Of a stretch of 64,000 nucleotides of DNA, positions 49,222-57,954 are shown piece after piece (within the stretch, counting starts at the first letter, position 1; every line of letters starts with the position of its first letter). The notes below the pieces were generated by a model. It worked only from the letters and a program-made list of their open reading frames with translations, ran no database searches and was not told the origin of the DNA. Source of the DNA: Streptomyces nojiriensis (GTDB taxonomy: Bacteria > Actinomycetota > Actinomycetes > Streptomycetales > Streptomycetaceae); assembly GCF_017639205.1 (NCBI RefSeq), contig NZ_CP071139.1, forward strand, positions 3,178,001 through 3,242,000, written 5' to 3'. The position numbers and the translations under genes were made by a program.

Positions 49222-50541
49222 TCAGCGCGCCCGGCGGGTAGGGGCGGCGGCGGCCTGCTCGATGGCGGCGCGGTAGTGCGCGACGGTGCCGCGGGCGGCC
49301 GCGGCCCAGGTGAACCGGGTCAGGACCCGTTCGCGCCCGGCGGCGCCGAGGCGGGCCCGCAGCTCCGGATCGCCGAGCATCCGGCCCAGTGCGCCGGCCA
49401 GCGCGCCCGCGTCGCCCGGGGGCACCGCGAGGCAGGTCTCGCCGTCGGGTCCGGCGACCTCGGGGATCGCGCCGCCGGTGGTGGCGACGAGCGGGGTGCC
49501 GGTGGCCATGGCTTCGGCCGCCGGCAGCGAGAAGCCTTCGTAGAGGGAGGGCACGCAGGCGATCTGGGCACTGCGGACGAGGTCGACGAGCTCGGCGTCG
49601 GTGATGCCCTTGACGAAGCGGACCGCGTCCTGGAGGCCGTACGTCTCGATGGCGCGGGCGACCGGGCCCTGCTCGGCACGCTTGCCGACGACGACGAGGT
49701 GCGCGTCGGGCTGCTCGGTGCGCAGCTTCGCGAGCGCCTCGACGAGGTACACGAGCCCCTTGAGCGGCACGTCGGCGCTGGAGGTGGTGACGATGCGGCC
49801 CGGCACCTCGGCCACGGACGGGTCGGGCGACCAGAGGTCGGTGTCGGCGCCGATGTGCACGACGTGGATGCGCTCGTCGCGGACGCCCAGGTGCTGGGCG
49901 ATCTCCTGCTTGGAGGACCCGGAGACGGTGAGCACGGACGGGAGCCGGCGGGCCACGCGGCCCTGCATGCGGGTGAAGGCGTACCAGCGGCGCACGGAGG
50001 CCCGCTTCAGCCGGCCCTGCGCGGCGTCGAGGTCGAGCTTGCGGTCGACGGTGATGGGGTGGTGGATCGTCGTGACCAGCGGGGCGCCGAGGTCGGCGAG
50101 GAGGCCGTACCCGAGCGTCTGGTTGTCGTGGATGACGTCGAAGTCACCGGCGCGCGCGGCCAGATGGCGGCGGGCGCGCAGCGAGAAGGTCAGCGGCTCG
50201 GGGAAGCCGCCGGTCCACATGGTGGCGACCTCGACGGCGTCGATCCAGTCCCGGTACTCGTCGCGCCCCGGCGTGCGGAAGGGGTCCGGGCTGCGGTACA
50301 GGTCCAGGCTCGGGAGCTCGGTGAGCGTGGCGCCCGTGTCGAGCACGGGGTAGGGCTGCGCGCCGATGACCTCGACGGAGTGCCCCAGCTGTACGAGTTC
50401 GCGCGCGAGGTGGCGGACGTAGACGCCCTGGCCGCCGCAGAACGGGTTCCCCTTATAGGTGAGGAGTGCGATGCGCAGCGGGCGGTCGCCGTCGGCGGCG
50501 GAACCCGCGAAAGGGCTCGTCACCATGGCCTCAGCGGTCAC
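49222..50541 (-). CDS. Family 4 glycosyltransferase
   Basis: GT-B fold glycosyltransferase of 439 residues. GNPFCGGQGVYVRHLARELV (glycine-rich loop), ITVDRKLDLD, LTVSGSSKQEIAQHLGVR, HIGADTDLWSP and the C-terminal EGFSLPAAEAMATGTPLVAT (EX7E region) are typical of GT4 retaining enzymes. The GTG at 50541 is chosen for its AAGGGGG ribosome-like stretch; ATG 50526 is an alternative. It shares the region with divergent kstR: the KstR-type operator at 50596 lies 55 bases upstream of this start and could control both directions. First gene of the glycan operon. Confidence 0.86.
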   Translation of the reverse strand: MTAEAMVTSPFAGSAADGDRPLRIALLTYKGNPFCGGQGVYVRHLARELVQLGHSVEVIGAQPYPVLDTGATLTELPSLDLYRSPDPFRTPGRDEYRDWIDAVEVATMWTGGFPEPLTFSLRARRHLAARAGDFDVIHDNQTLGYGLLADLGAPLVTTIHHPITVDRKLDLDAAQGRLKRASVRRWYAFTRMQGRVARRLPSVLTVSGSSKQEIAQHLGVRDERIHVVHIGADTDLWSPDPSVAEVPGRIVTTSSADVPLKGLVYLVEALAKLRTEQPDAHLVVVGKRAEQGPVARAIETYGLQDAVRFVKGITDAELVDLVRSAQIACVPSLYEGFSLPAAEAMATGTPLVATTGGAIPEVAGPDGETCLAVPPGDAGALAGALGRMLGDPELRARLGAAGRERVLTRFTWAAAARGTVAHYRAAIEQAAAAPTRRAR

Positions 50542-50595
50542 TCTCGGCCCCCTTCTCCCTGCAACTTTCGCCGGAGCGTAACCGCTCGGATAATG

Positions 50596-50609
50596 TAGAA
50601 CAAGTTTCA
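50596..50609. promoter_or_regulatory. KstR-type operator in front of kstR
   Basis: TAGAACAAGTTTCA matches every fixed base of TnnAACnnGTTnnA. It lies 151 bases before the kstR start and 55 before the divergent GT4 start. Autoregulation of KstR is known in mycobacteria. Confidence 0.78.
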
Positions 50610-50759
50610 GACTTGATCCGTCGAAGACCATTGAATCTACCGGCCGGAAACTACACCGTAAGAGGCGGAGCAGGTGATTCGCGCCACGGCTCCGGCGCCT
50701 GCCATGCTGGCCGCGGACCAGCCCGGATTCAGCCCGCGCAACGACACGGAACGGGAGCC

Positions 50760-51383
50760 ATGACAGCGGAAGTGAAGGCCGTCACCACACCGGCGTCGCC
50801 TCCCCTGACGGAACGCCAGGAGGCCCGCCGCCGCCGGATCCTGCACGCCAGCGCCCAGCTGGCCAGCCGGGGCGGATTCGACGCCGTCCAGATGCGCGAG
50901 GTCGCGGAGGCGGCGGGGGTGGCCCTGGGCACGCTCTACCGCTACTTCCCCTCCAAGGTGCACCTGCTCGTCGCCACCATGCAGGACCAGCTCCAGCACA
51001 TGCACACCACGCTGCGCAAGCGGCCGCCGGCCGGGGACGACCCCGCGGCGCGGGTCGCGGAGACCCTGATGCGGGCCTTCCGCGCCCTCCAGCGGGAGCC
51101 CCAGCTGGCCGACGCGATGGTGCGGGCACTGACGTTCGCGGACCGGAGCGTGAGCCCCGAGGTGGACACGGTGTCCCGGCTGACCACGGCGATCATCCTG
51201 GACGCGATGGGCCTGGAGAAGCCGCCGACGGCGGAGCAGCTCTCGGCGGTCCGGGTCATCGAGCACACCTGGCACTCGGCACTGATCACGTGGCTTTCCG
51301 GCCGCGCCTCGATCGCCCAGGTCAAGATCGACATCGAAACGGTGTGCCGCCTGATCGACCTGACGTCCCCGGAAAAGGCCTGA
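50760..51383 (+). CDS. kstR: TetR family repressor of lipid/steroid catabolism (KstR)
   Basis: Regulator of 207 residues. The HTH GFDAVQMREVAEAAGVALGT followed by LYRYFPSKVHLL (residues 39-70) is nearly identical to what I recall for mycobacterial KstR, including the FPSKVHLLV tail, and the later blocks PQLADAMVRALTFADRSVSPE and WLSGRASIAQVKIDIETVC match too. KstR represses sterol side-chain and related lipid genes and is released by CoA thioesters of 3-oxo-cholestenoate-type compounds in mycobacteria. The presence of matching operators at 50596, 21381, 27593 and 54559 supports the assignment here. ATG 50760. It is divergent from the glycan operon. Confidence 0.83.
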   Translation: MTAEVKAVTTPASPPLTERQEARRRRILHASAQLASRGGFDAVQMREVAEAAGVALGTLYRYFPSKVHLLVATMQDQLQHMHTTLRKRPPAGDDPAARVAETLMRAFRALQREPQLADAMVRALTFADRSVSPEVDTVSRLTTAIILDAMGLEKPPTAEQLSAVRVIEHTWHSALITWLSGRASIAQVKIDIETVCRLIDLTSPEKA

Positions 51384-51487
51384 AGCCGCCGCTGCGGATC
51401 GGGGTCGGGGCCGGGGCCGGGGTCTGACCGGGTCGGATGGGGGCAGAGTGGCTTCGGGGGGCGGGAGCCCCCGCCCCGCCCCACTCC

Positions 51488-52543
51488 TCACCGCCGTGTG
51501 AGCAGGGCTCCCCATACGGCCCGGGCACGGTGCAGCCGGTAGGAGAGCTTGCCCCACGGGCGGTAGCTCCACGGGATGGCGTTCACATAGCCGTCGACCT
51601 GTCGGAACTGCTCCAGGGCCGCGCGGTAGCGGTGCTGCCGGACGAGGAAGTAGGCGAGCAGGTGCCGCGCCTCCGGCAGGTTCGGGTGACCTTCTGCCGC
51701 TCCGACGTCCTCCAGCGCCGCGTCCACGAGCGCGACGACGTGCGGCGTACCGAACAGGCCCGCGGGGTCGCCCACCAGGTCCACTTCCTCGTACCACGCG
51801 AGCAGGGGCAGGAGCGCCAGCAGGCTTCCACGCGGCGCCTGCCGGGCCGCGCGCGCCGCGAACTCCTCCACCTCGGCCCGGGAACCACTCCACTTGCTGC
51901 AGAAGTACAGCAATGCGGAGTAGTGGGCGCCGAAGTGGTGCGGCGAGGCTGCCTCGACCTCGGCCAGCAACGCGCCCATCTCGTCCTTGGAGAAGGCCAG
52001 CCCGCGCCCGACCGTGACCATCCCGGCCAGCGGCGTCGGATCTCCCGGACAGCGGCGTGCGGCGTGCGCCAGCTCCACGCGCGCCGCGGCGAGCTCCTGG
52101 TGGAAGCCGGCGAACTGCTGCTGGGACGTCAGACTCGCCGACCGGAACCCGCGCAGCCGCCATGCCCGCTTCACGTGCGTACACCCGGCGACCAAGATCG
52201 CGTCGGGGTCGTCCGGGGCGGCCGCCTGCCAGGCCTTCAGCCAGCCGTCACCGTCGTACGCGGCCGAGTACGCCAGGTGCCCGGCGTAGTACGTACGGCG
52301 CTCCCAGTCGGTTCCGGCCGCCTCCATGAGGTCGGCCGCGGGCTGCCACGCTCCACCGCGCACGGCCTTGAGCGCGCGCTGGAGCTGCGGATCGGGCCCG
52401 GCCAGACGCCCGTTCAGGGGCCGTGGGGGTATGAGGGCGGCCAGGAGGAAGCACAGCACCACAACCGCAGCCACCGTGTAGAGGATGGGTATGGACACGG
52501 ATGAATCAACCAACTGAGGCTGGGCCACTGAGGTTCCCGTCAT
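51488..52543 (-). CDS. Membrane-anchored TPR-like hypothetical protein
   Basis: Protein of 351 residues with one N-terminal membrane helix (IPILYTVAAVVVLCFLLAAL) and a large helical soluble domain rich in Ala, Leu, Arg and Trp: YYAGHLAYSAAYDGDGWLKA, ARVELAHAARRCPGDPTPLA, HYSALLYFCSKWSGSRAEVE, ARHLLAYFLVRQHRYRAALE. These resemble TPR-type repeats. No family is named. It is convergent with kstR, 104 bases after it, and is transcribed away from the ferredoxin operon's region. A possible start at 52543. Confidence 0.65.
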   Translation of the reverse strand: MTGTSVAQPQLVDSSVSIPILYTVAAVVVLCFLLAALIPPRPLNGRLAGPDPQLQRALKAVRGGAWQPAADLMEAAGTDWERRTYYAGHLAYSAAYDGDGWLKAWQAAAPDDPDAILVAGCTHVKRAWRLRGFRSASLTSQQQFAGFHQELAAARVELAHAARRCPGDPTPLAGMVTVGRGLAFSKDEMGALLAEVEAASPHHFGAHYSALLYFCSKWSGSRAEVEEFAARAARQAPRGSLLALLPLLAWYEEVDLVGDPAGLFGTPHVVALVDAALEDVGAAEGHPNLPEARHLLAYFLVRQHRYRAALEQFRQVDGYVNAIPWSYRPWGKLSYRLHRARAVWGALLTRR

Positions 52544-52697
52544 CGAACTCGTCCGCCCGTCTGTTCGAGATACGAGCGCAGCGGAGTATGCAACATCGAC
52601 AACGGAGCGGACAACGGCCGATCATGCGGCAGGGCGGGGCGCATCCGACCGTCCCGCCCCTGCCCCCGCTCCTGCCCCCGCCCCTGCCCCCGCTCCC

Positions 52698-52930
52698 CTA
52701 CTCCTCCGGCGGGAAGACCGGCTCGCCCGTCGCCGCCAGGGTGATCAGGATGGCCTCCACCGGGCAGCCCTCCGCCGCCGCGAGGATCGGCTCGTTCGCG
52801 TCCGACTCGGCGGTGCGCGGGTGGGACTGGCGTGCCGTGTCCAGGACGAAGCCGTCCGGGGCGTGGTTCACGCACATGCCCGAGCCGATGCAGACCCCCC
52901 GGTCCACCTCGACCTGCCAGCGGTCACCCA

Positions 52931-52931
<1 letters not shown>
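52698..52931 (-). CDS. [3Fe-4S]/[4Fe-4S]-type ferredoxin
   Basis: Small ferredoxin of 77 residues: VDRGVCIGSGMCVNHAPDGF gives C-x5-C, and AAEGCPVEAI gives the last Cys followed by Pro. Three cysteines in this pattern are typical of 3Fe-4S ferredoxins that serve cytochrome P450 or other oxygenases. The ATG at 52931 overlaps the aldehyde dehydrogenase stop (TGATG), so both are one operon. No P450 gene is in this window; the partner must be encoded elsewhere. Ferredoxins of this kind (e.g. FdxD) lie in mycobacterial KstR clusters, a parallel but not proof. Confidence 0.85.
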
Positions 52932-54409
<1,478 letters not shown>

Positions 54410-54438
54410 GGCTGAGGCCTCCTGCGGCTTGACGTTCC

Positions 54439-54456
54439 AGAACTGATACCAGTTCT
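54439..54456. promoter_or_regulatory. Operator-like palindrome AGAACTG-N4-CAGTTCT at the ALDH promoter
   Basis: AGAACTGATACCAGTTCT differs from its own complement at two central positions only. The AAC to GTT spacing is eight bases, so it is not KstR's two-base spacing. It lies 30 bases before the aldehyde dehydrogenase start. A different TetR regulator is inferred. Confidence 0.55.
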
Positions 54457-54558
54457 AGTTAGAGGAGTCCACGGCCAGGACTGAACCTCCGTCGGTGCGG
54501 TGGAGAAGATCGAACGACTAGTCAGGGAGCCCGGAAAGTGGTCGACTTGGGCTACTAC

Positions 54559-54572
54559 TGGAACACGTTCTC
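54559..54572. promoter_or_regulatory. KstR-like operator before the MBL hydrolase, one mismatch
   Basis: TGGAACACGTTCTC fits TnnAACnnGTTnnA at all positions except the final base. It shares ACACGTTC with the site at 27593. It is 33 bases before the start at 54605. Confidence 0.6.
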
Positions 54573-54604
54573 GTCCGGGGGCGGCGACAGGGGAGGGCGG
54601 GCGC

Positions 54605-55759
54605 ATGACGGAGGACACGCCACAGGTCACGGGAGACACGCCGCCAGGCGCGGAGCACACGTCGCCGGTCACGGAGGACACGTCCCCAGACGCGCAGGAC
54701 ACGTCGCCGGTCACCGGCGACACACCACACGTCACCGATCACGGCGGCGGCGTGTGGGCCATCAAGGTCCCCATCCCCGACAACCCCCTCGGACACACCC
54801 TCGTCCACGTCCTCGACACCGACCGCGGCCCGGTCCTCGTCGACACCGGCTGGGACGACCCCGCCTCCTGGGACACCCTCGCCGCCGGCCTCGCCGCACT
54901 CGGCACCGCCGTCACCGACATCCACGGGGTGGTCATCACCCACCACCACCCCGACCACCACGGCCTCTCCGGCCAGGTCCGCGAGGCCTCCGGCGCCTGG
55001 ATCGCCATGCACGCCGCCGACACCGAGGTCGTCGTACGGACCCGCTCCTCCGAACCCGGCGTCTGGTTCGACTACATGAGCGCCAAACTCGCCGCAGCCG
55101 GAGCCCCCGAGGAACACATCGCCCCGCTGCGCGCCGCCCGCGCGAGCGGCCGCATGCGGACCCTGCCCGGCCTGCGCGCCGCCGTCCCCGACCGGGAGAT
55201 CGTCCCCGCCGAACTGCTCCCCCTCGCCGGGCGCCGGCTGCGCGCGATCTGGACCCCAGGCCACACCCCCGGCCACGTCTGCCTGCACCTGGAGGAATCC
55301 CACCCGGCGAACCTCCCCGGGAACGGCCGCCTCTTCTCCGGGGACCACCTGCTGCCCGGGATCTCCCCCCACATCGGCCTGTACGAGGCCCCGGAGGACA
55401 CCCGCGTCACCGACCCCCTCGGCGACTACCTCGACTCCCTCGAACGCATCGGCCGCCTCGGACCCGCCGAGGTGCTCCCCGCCCACCAGCACGCCTTCAC
55501 CGACGCACCCGCCCGCGTACGGGAGCTCCTCGACCACCACGAGGAACGGCTGAGGGGCCTGTGGACGCTGCTGGCCGAGCCGCTGACCCCGTGGGGCCTG
55601 GCCGAGCGGATGGAGTGGAACCGGCCCTGGGAGCAGATCCCGTACGGCTCCCGCAACATCGCCGTCTCCGAGGCGGAAGCCCACGTGCGGCGGCTGGTGA
55701 AACAGGGCCGCGCCGAGGCGGTGCCGGGCACGGACCCGGTGACGTACCGGGCCGTGTAA
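54605..55759 (+). CDS. MBL-fold hydrolase with N-terminal heptad repeats
   Basis: Metallo-beta-lactamase-fold protein of 384 residues. Zinc motif is visible as VVITHHHPDHHGLSG (H-x-H-x-D-H), then IWTPGHTPGHVCLH and FSGDHLLPG. Before the domain, residues 5-46 form six seven-residue repeats (TPQVTGD, TPPGAEH, TSPVTED, TSPDAQD, TSPVTGD, TPHVTDH), likely disordered. The start ATG 54605 has GGGAGG upstream. A KstR-like site upstream suggests a CoA- or lipid-linked role, for example as a thioesterase-type hydrolase; this is inference. The end region has a winged-helix-like tail near the C-terminus (WGLAERMEWNRPW). Confidence 0.85.
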   Translation: MTEDTPQVTGDTPPGAEHTSPVTEDTSPDAQDTSPVTGDTPHVTDHGGGVWAIKVPIPDNPLGHTLVHVLDTDRGPVLVDTGWDDPASWDTLAAGLAALGTAVTDIHGVVITHHHPDHHGLSGQVREASGAWIAMHAADTEVVVRTRSSEPGVWFDYMSAKLAAAGAPEEHIAPLRAARASGRMRTLPGLRAAVPDREIVPAELLPLAGRRLRAIWTPGHTPGHVCLHLEESHPANLPGNGRLFSGDHLLPGISPHIGLYEAPEDTRVTDPLGDYLDSLERIGRLGPAEVLPAHQHAFTDAPARVRELLDHHEERLRGLWTLLAEPLTPWGLAERMEWNRPWEQIPYGSRNIAVSEAEAHVRRLVKQGRAEAVPGTDPVTYRAV

Positions 55760-55829
55760 GGGGCGCCCGGCCCCTGCGCCCCCAGGGGCCCGCCGGTTAC
55801 GGGCCGGTAGAGTGAACCTGTCGTCCACA

Positions 55830-55990
55830 CCTCTGTACGGGGGGAAGCCGGTGCAATTCCGGCGCTGACCCGCAACCGTGACCCACCCCCGGCACCGCCC
55901 GGGCGGGGAGCCGGAATGCCCCGTGCCGAAGGTGCGCGGCTCGTGCCGCCGGAGCCCCGGCGGCCGGCACCGTCGAGGTAAACGGAGCCG
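55830..55990 (+). promoter_or_regulatory. Cobalamin riboswitch
   Basis: Core GGGGGAAGCCGGTGCAATTC followed by CGGCGCTGACCCGCAACCGT is the conserved B12 aptamer region; GAGCCGGAATGCC near 55907 fits the B12 box. A strong hairpin (GTGCCGCCGG / CCGGCGGC, 55944-55970) acts as a likely expression platform about 80 bases before the start at 56051. B12 (adenosylcobalamin or other form) should repress the operon below. Confidence 0.9.
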
Positions 55991-56050
55991 GAGCCCGGTG
56001 CCTGTGCGTGCCTGCTGCCGGTTCCCCCGTACGAGAGGCACCACCCCCCT

Positions 56051-57304
56051 ATGAACGTCCGTCGCAGCGCAGCCGCGCTCGCCGCCTCCGCCGTGCTCTG
56101 CGTGGGCGCCGCCCCCGCAGCCCTCGCCGACACCGCGCCGCCCGCCTCCCCCTCCGCGCCCCCGGTCATCCCCTCCGGTCTGTACGGCAAGAGCGACCCC
56201 ACCTACGACGGCGTGTGGCGGCAGTCCTTCGCGCTGCTCGCCCAGCACACCGTCGATGTCGAGCCCGCCCGCGAGGCCGTGGTCTGGCTGCTCGGCCAGC
56301 AGTGCCAGACCGGCGGCTTCCCCTCCTTCCGCGCGAACCCCGCCGTGGCGTGCGACGCGAACACGATGTACGACACGAACGCCACCGCGGCGGCCGTGCA
56401 GGCCCTGAAGGCGCTCGGCGGCCACGACGGGGACGTCAAGAAGAGCGTGGACTGGCTGAAGTCCGTCCAGAACGAGGACGGCGGCTGGAGCTACGTGCCC
56501 GGCTCCCCCAGCGACGCCAACTCCACCGCCGTGGTGATCAGCGCCCTGGCCGTGGCGGGCGAGAAGCCGGCCGAGATCAGGTCCAAGGCGGGCAAGTCGG
56601 CCTACGAGGGCCTGCTCCCCTTCCAGCTGGGCTGCGCCGCCGAGCCGGCCGCCGACCGGGGCGCCTTCGCCTACCAGCCGGCCGACGGCAAGCTCCTCGC
56701 CAACGCCGACGCCACGGCCGCCGCCGCCCTGGCCGGCCTCGGCAAGGGCGCGGCCGTCGTCCCGTCCGCCGAGAACACCCCCGCCGCCCCACTGGCCTGC
56801 CCGGCCGCGAACGCCGCCGACCCGGTGGCCGCCGCCCAGGGCGCGGCCGGCTACCTGGCCGAGGCCCTCAAGAAGGACGGCCACCTCATGGCCGTCACCC
56901 CGGGCGCGGACCAGCCCACCCCCGACACCGGCAACACCGTCGACGCGGTACTGGCCCTGGCCGCCGCCGGCCACAAGGAGTCGGCGGCGGGCGCCCTGAA
57001 GTGGCTGGAGACCAACTCCGCCGAGTGGGCGAAGGGCAGCCCGGCCGCCCTGGGCACCCTCGTCCTCGCCACCCACGCGACCGGCAACGACCCGAAGTCC
57101 TTCGGCGGCACCGACCTCGTCGCCGCGCTGAACGCGACCGGCCCGGCCCCGCAGGGCGCGGACACCGAAGCGACGAAGGTGGACAGCAAGAAGGAGAAGC
57201 CCTCCGGCGGCCAGAACGTCTGGTGGATCGTCGGTTCGTGCGCCGCGGCCGGTGTCGGCATCGGCATCCTGCTGAGCGGCCGCCGGAAGAAGAACCACTC
57301 CTGA
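56051..57304 (+). CDS. Secreted alpha/alpha-barrel protein, transcobalamin-like (B12 binder candidate)
   Basis: Protein of 417 residues. Signal peptide MNVRRSAAALAASAVLCVGA; C-terminal helix VWWIVGSCAAAGVGIGILLS and KKNHS anchor it in the membrane. The middle has prenyltransferase/squalene-cyclase-type repeats (AVVWLLGQQCQTGGFPSFRA, SVDWLKSVQNEDGGWSYVPG, NTVDAVLALAAAGHKESAAG), the same alpha/alpha barrel fold as the B12-binding half of transcobalamin. It is directly downstream of a B12 riboswitch and upstream of ECF transporter genes. It could be a surface B12 binder; that function is inferred. ATG 56051. Confidence 0.78.
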   Translation: MNVRRSAAALAASAVLCVGAAPAALADTAPPASPSAPPVIPSGLYGKSDPTYDGVWRQSFALLAQHTVDVEPAREAVVWLLGQQCQTGGFPSFRANPAVACDANTMYDTNATAAAVQALKALGGHDGDVKKSVDWLKSVQNEDGGWSYVPGSPSDANSTAVVISALAVAGEKPAEIRSKAGKSAYEGLLPFQLGCAAEPAADRGAFAYQPADGKLLANADATAAAALAGLGKGAAVVPSAENTPAAPLACPAANAADPVAAAQGAAGYLAEALKKDGHLMAVTPGADQPTPDTGNTVDAVLALAAAGHKESAAGALKWLETNSAEWAKGSPAALGTLVLATHATGNDPKSFGGTDLVAALNATGPAPQGADTEATKVDSKKEKPSGGQNVWWIVGSCAAAGVGIGILLSGRRKKNHS

Positions 57305-57954
57305 TGCGCCGCCGCCTGCCCGCCGTGGCCCTCGCTCTCGGAATCACCCTGGCCCTGCTGGCCGCCGCCCCGGCGCTGGCGGCCGGCTACCGCTACTGGT
57401 CGTTCTGGGACGGCTCGGCGGGCGGCCGGTGGTCCTACGCCACCCAGGGCCCCTCGATGGCCCGCCCCGCGGACGGCGCCGTCCAGGGCTTCCGCTTCTC
57501 GGTGAGCAAGGACGCGGCGGCACAGGCGGCCCAGCCGCGCGCGGCGGCCGACTTCGAGGCCGTCTGCGGGACGACCGCCCCGACGGAGGGCACCAAGCGG
57601 GTGGCACTCGTCATCGACTTCGGCGTCCCGCAGGACGCCCCGGCGGGCGACGTCCCGCCCGAGGCCGCCCCGCGCACGGCGTGCGCCCAGGTGGCCCCCG
57701 AGGCCACGACGGCCGAGGCCCTGGCCTCGGTCGCCAAGCCGCTGCGCTACAACAGTGCGGCGCTGCTGTGCGCGATCTCCGGCTACCCGAAGCAGGGCTG
57801 CGGTGACCAGGTCGCGGAGTCCTCGGCAGCGCCCGAACCCTCCGCCGCTCCGGAATCCGGCGGGGGCCCGTCCGCGGGCCTGCTCGCCGGCATCGCCGCG
57901 GTGGCCGCCCTGGCAGCGGCTGGCATCTGGCAGTCCCGCCGCCGCACCCGATGA
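57304..57954 (+). CDS. Secreted, membrane-anchored protein in the B12 operon
   Basis: Protein of 216 residues. The ATG overlaps the previous stop (TGATG). Signal peptide RRLPAVALALGITLALLAAA; the mature part starts AGYRYWSFWDGSAGGRWSYA, a beta-rich domain with Cys pairs, followed by a Pro/Glu-rich stalk and a C-terminal helix (AGLLAGIAAVAALAAAGIW) ending in RRRTR. It may be a second component of the surface B12-binding complex, with the alpha/alpha barrel protein upstream. No family recognised. Downstream gene overlaps by 4 bases. Confidence 0.7.
   Translation: MRRRLPAVALALGITLALLAAAPALAAGYRYWSFWDGSAGGRWSYATQGPSMARPADGAVQGFRFSVSKDAAAQAAQPRAAADFEAVCGTTAPTEGTKRVALVIDFGVPQDAPAGDVPPEAAPRTACAQVAPEATTAEALASVAKPLRYNSAALLCAISGYPKQGCGDQVAESSAAPEPSAAPESGGGPSAGLLAGIAAVAALAAAGIWQSRRRTR

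Noticed and set aside
54431..54440. GTTCCAGAAC at the ALDH promoter as a KstR half-site pair
   Set aside because: The arms are in the inverted order (GTTC then GAAC), unlike the KstR palindrome.
54518..57298. A 926-codon antisense open frame over the MBL gene, riboswitch and alpha/alpha-barrel gene
   Set aside because: Gly/Arg-rich shadow of genes with strong plus-strand evidence; it would cross the riboswitch.
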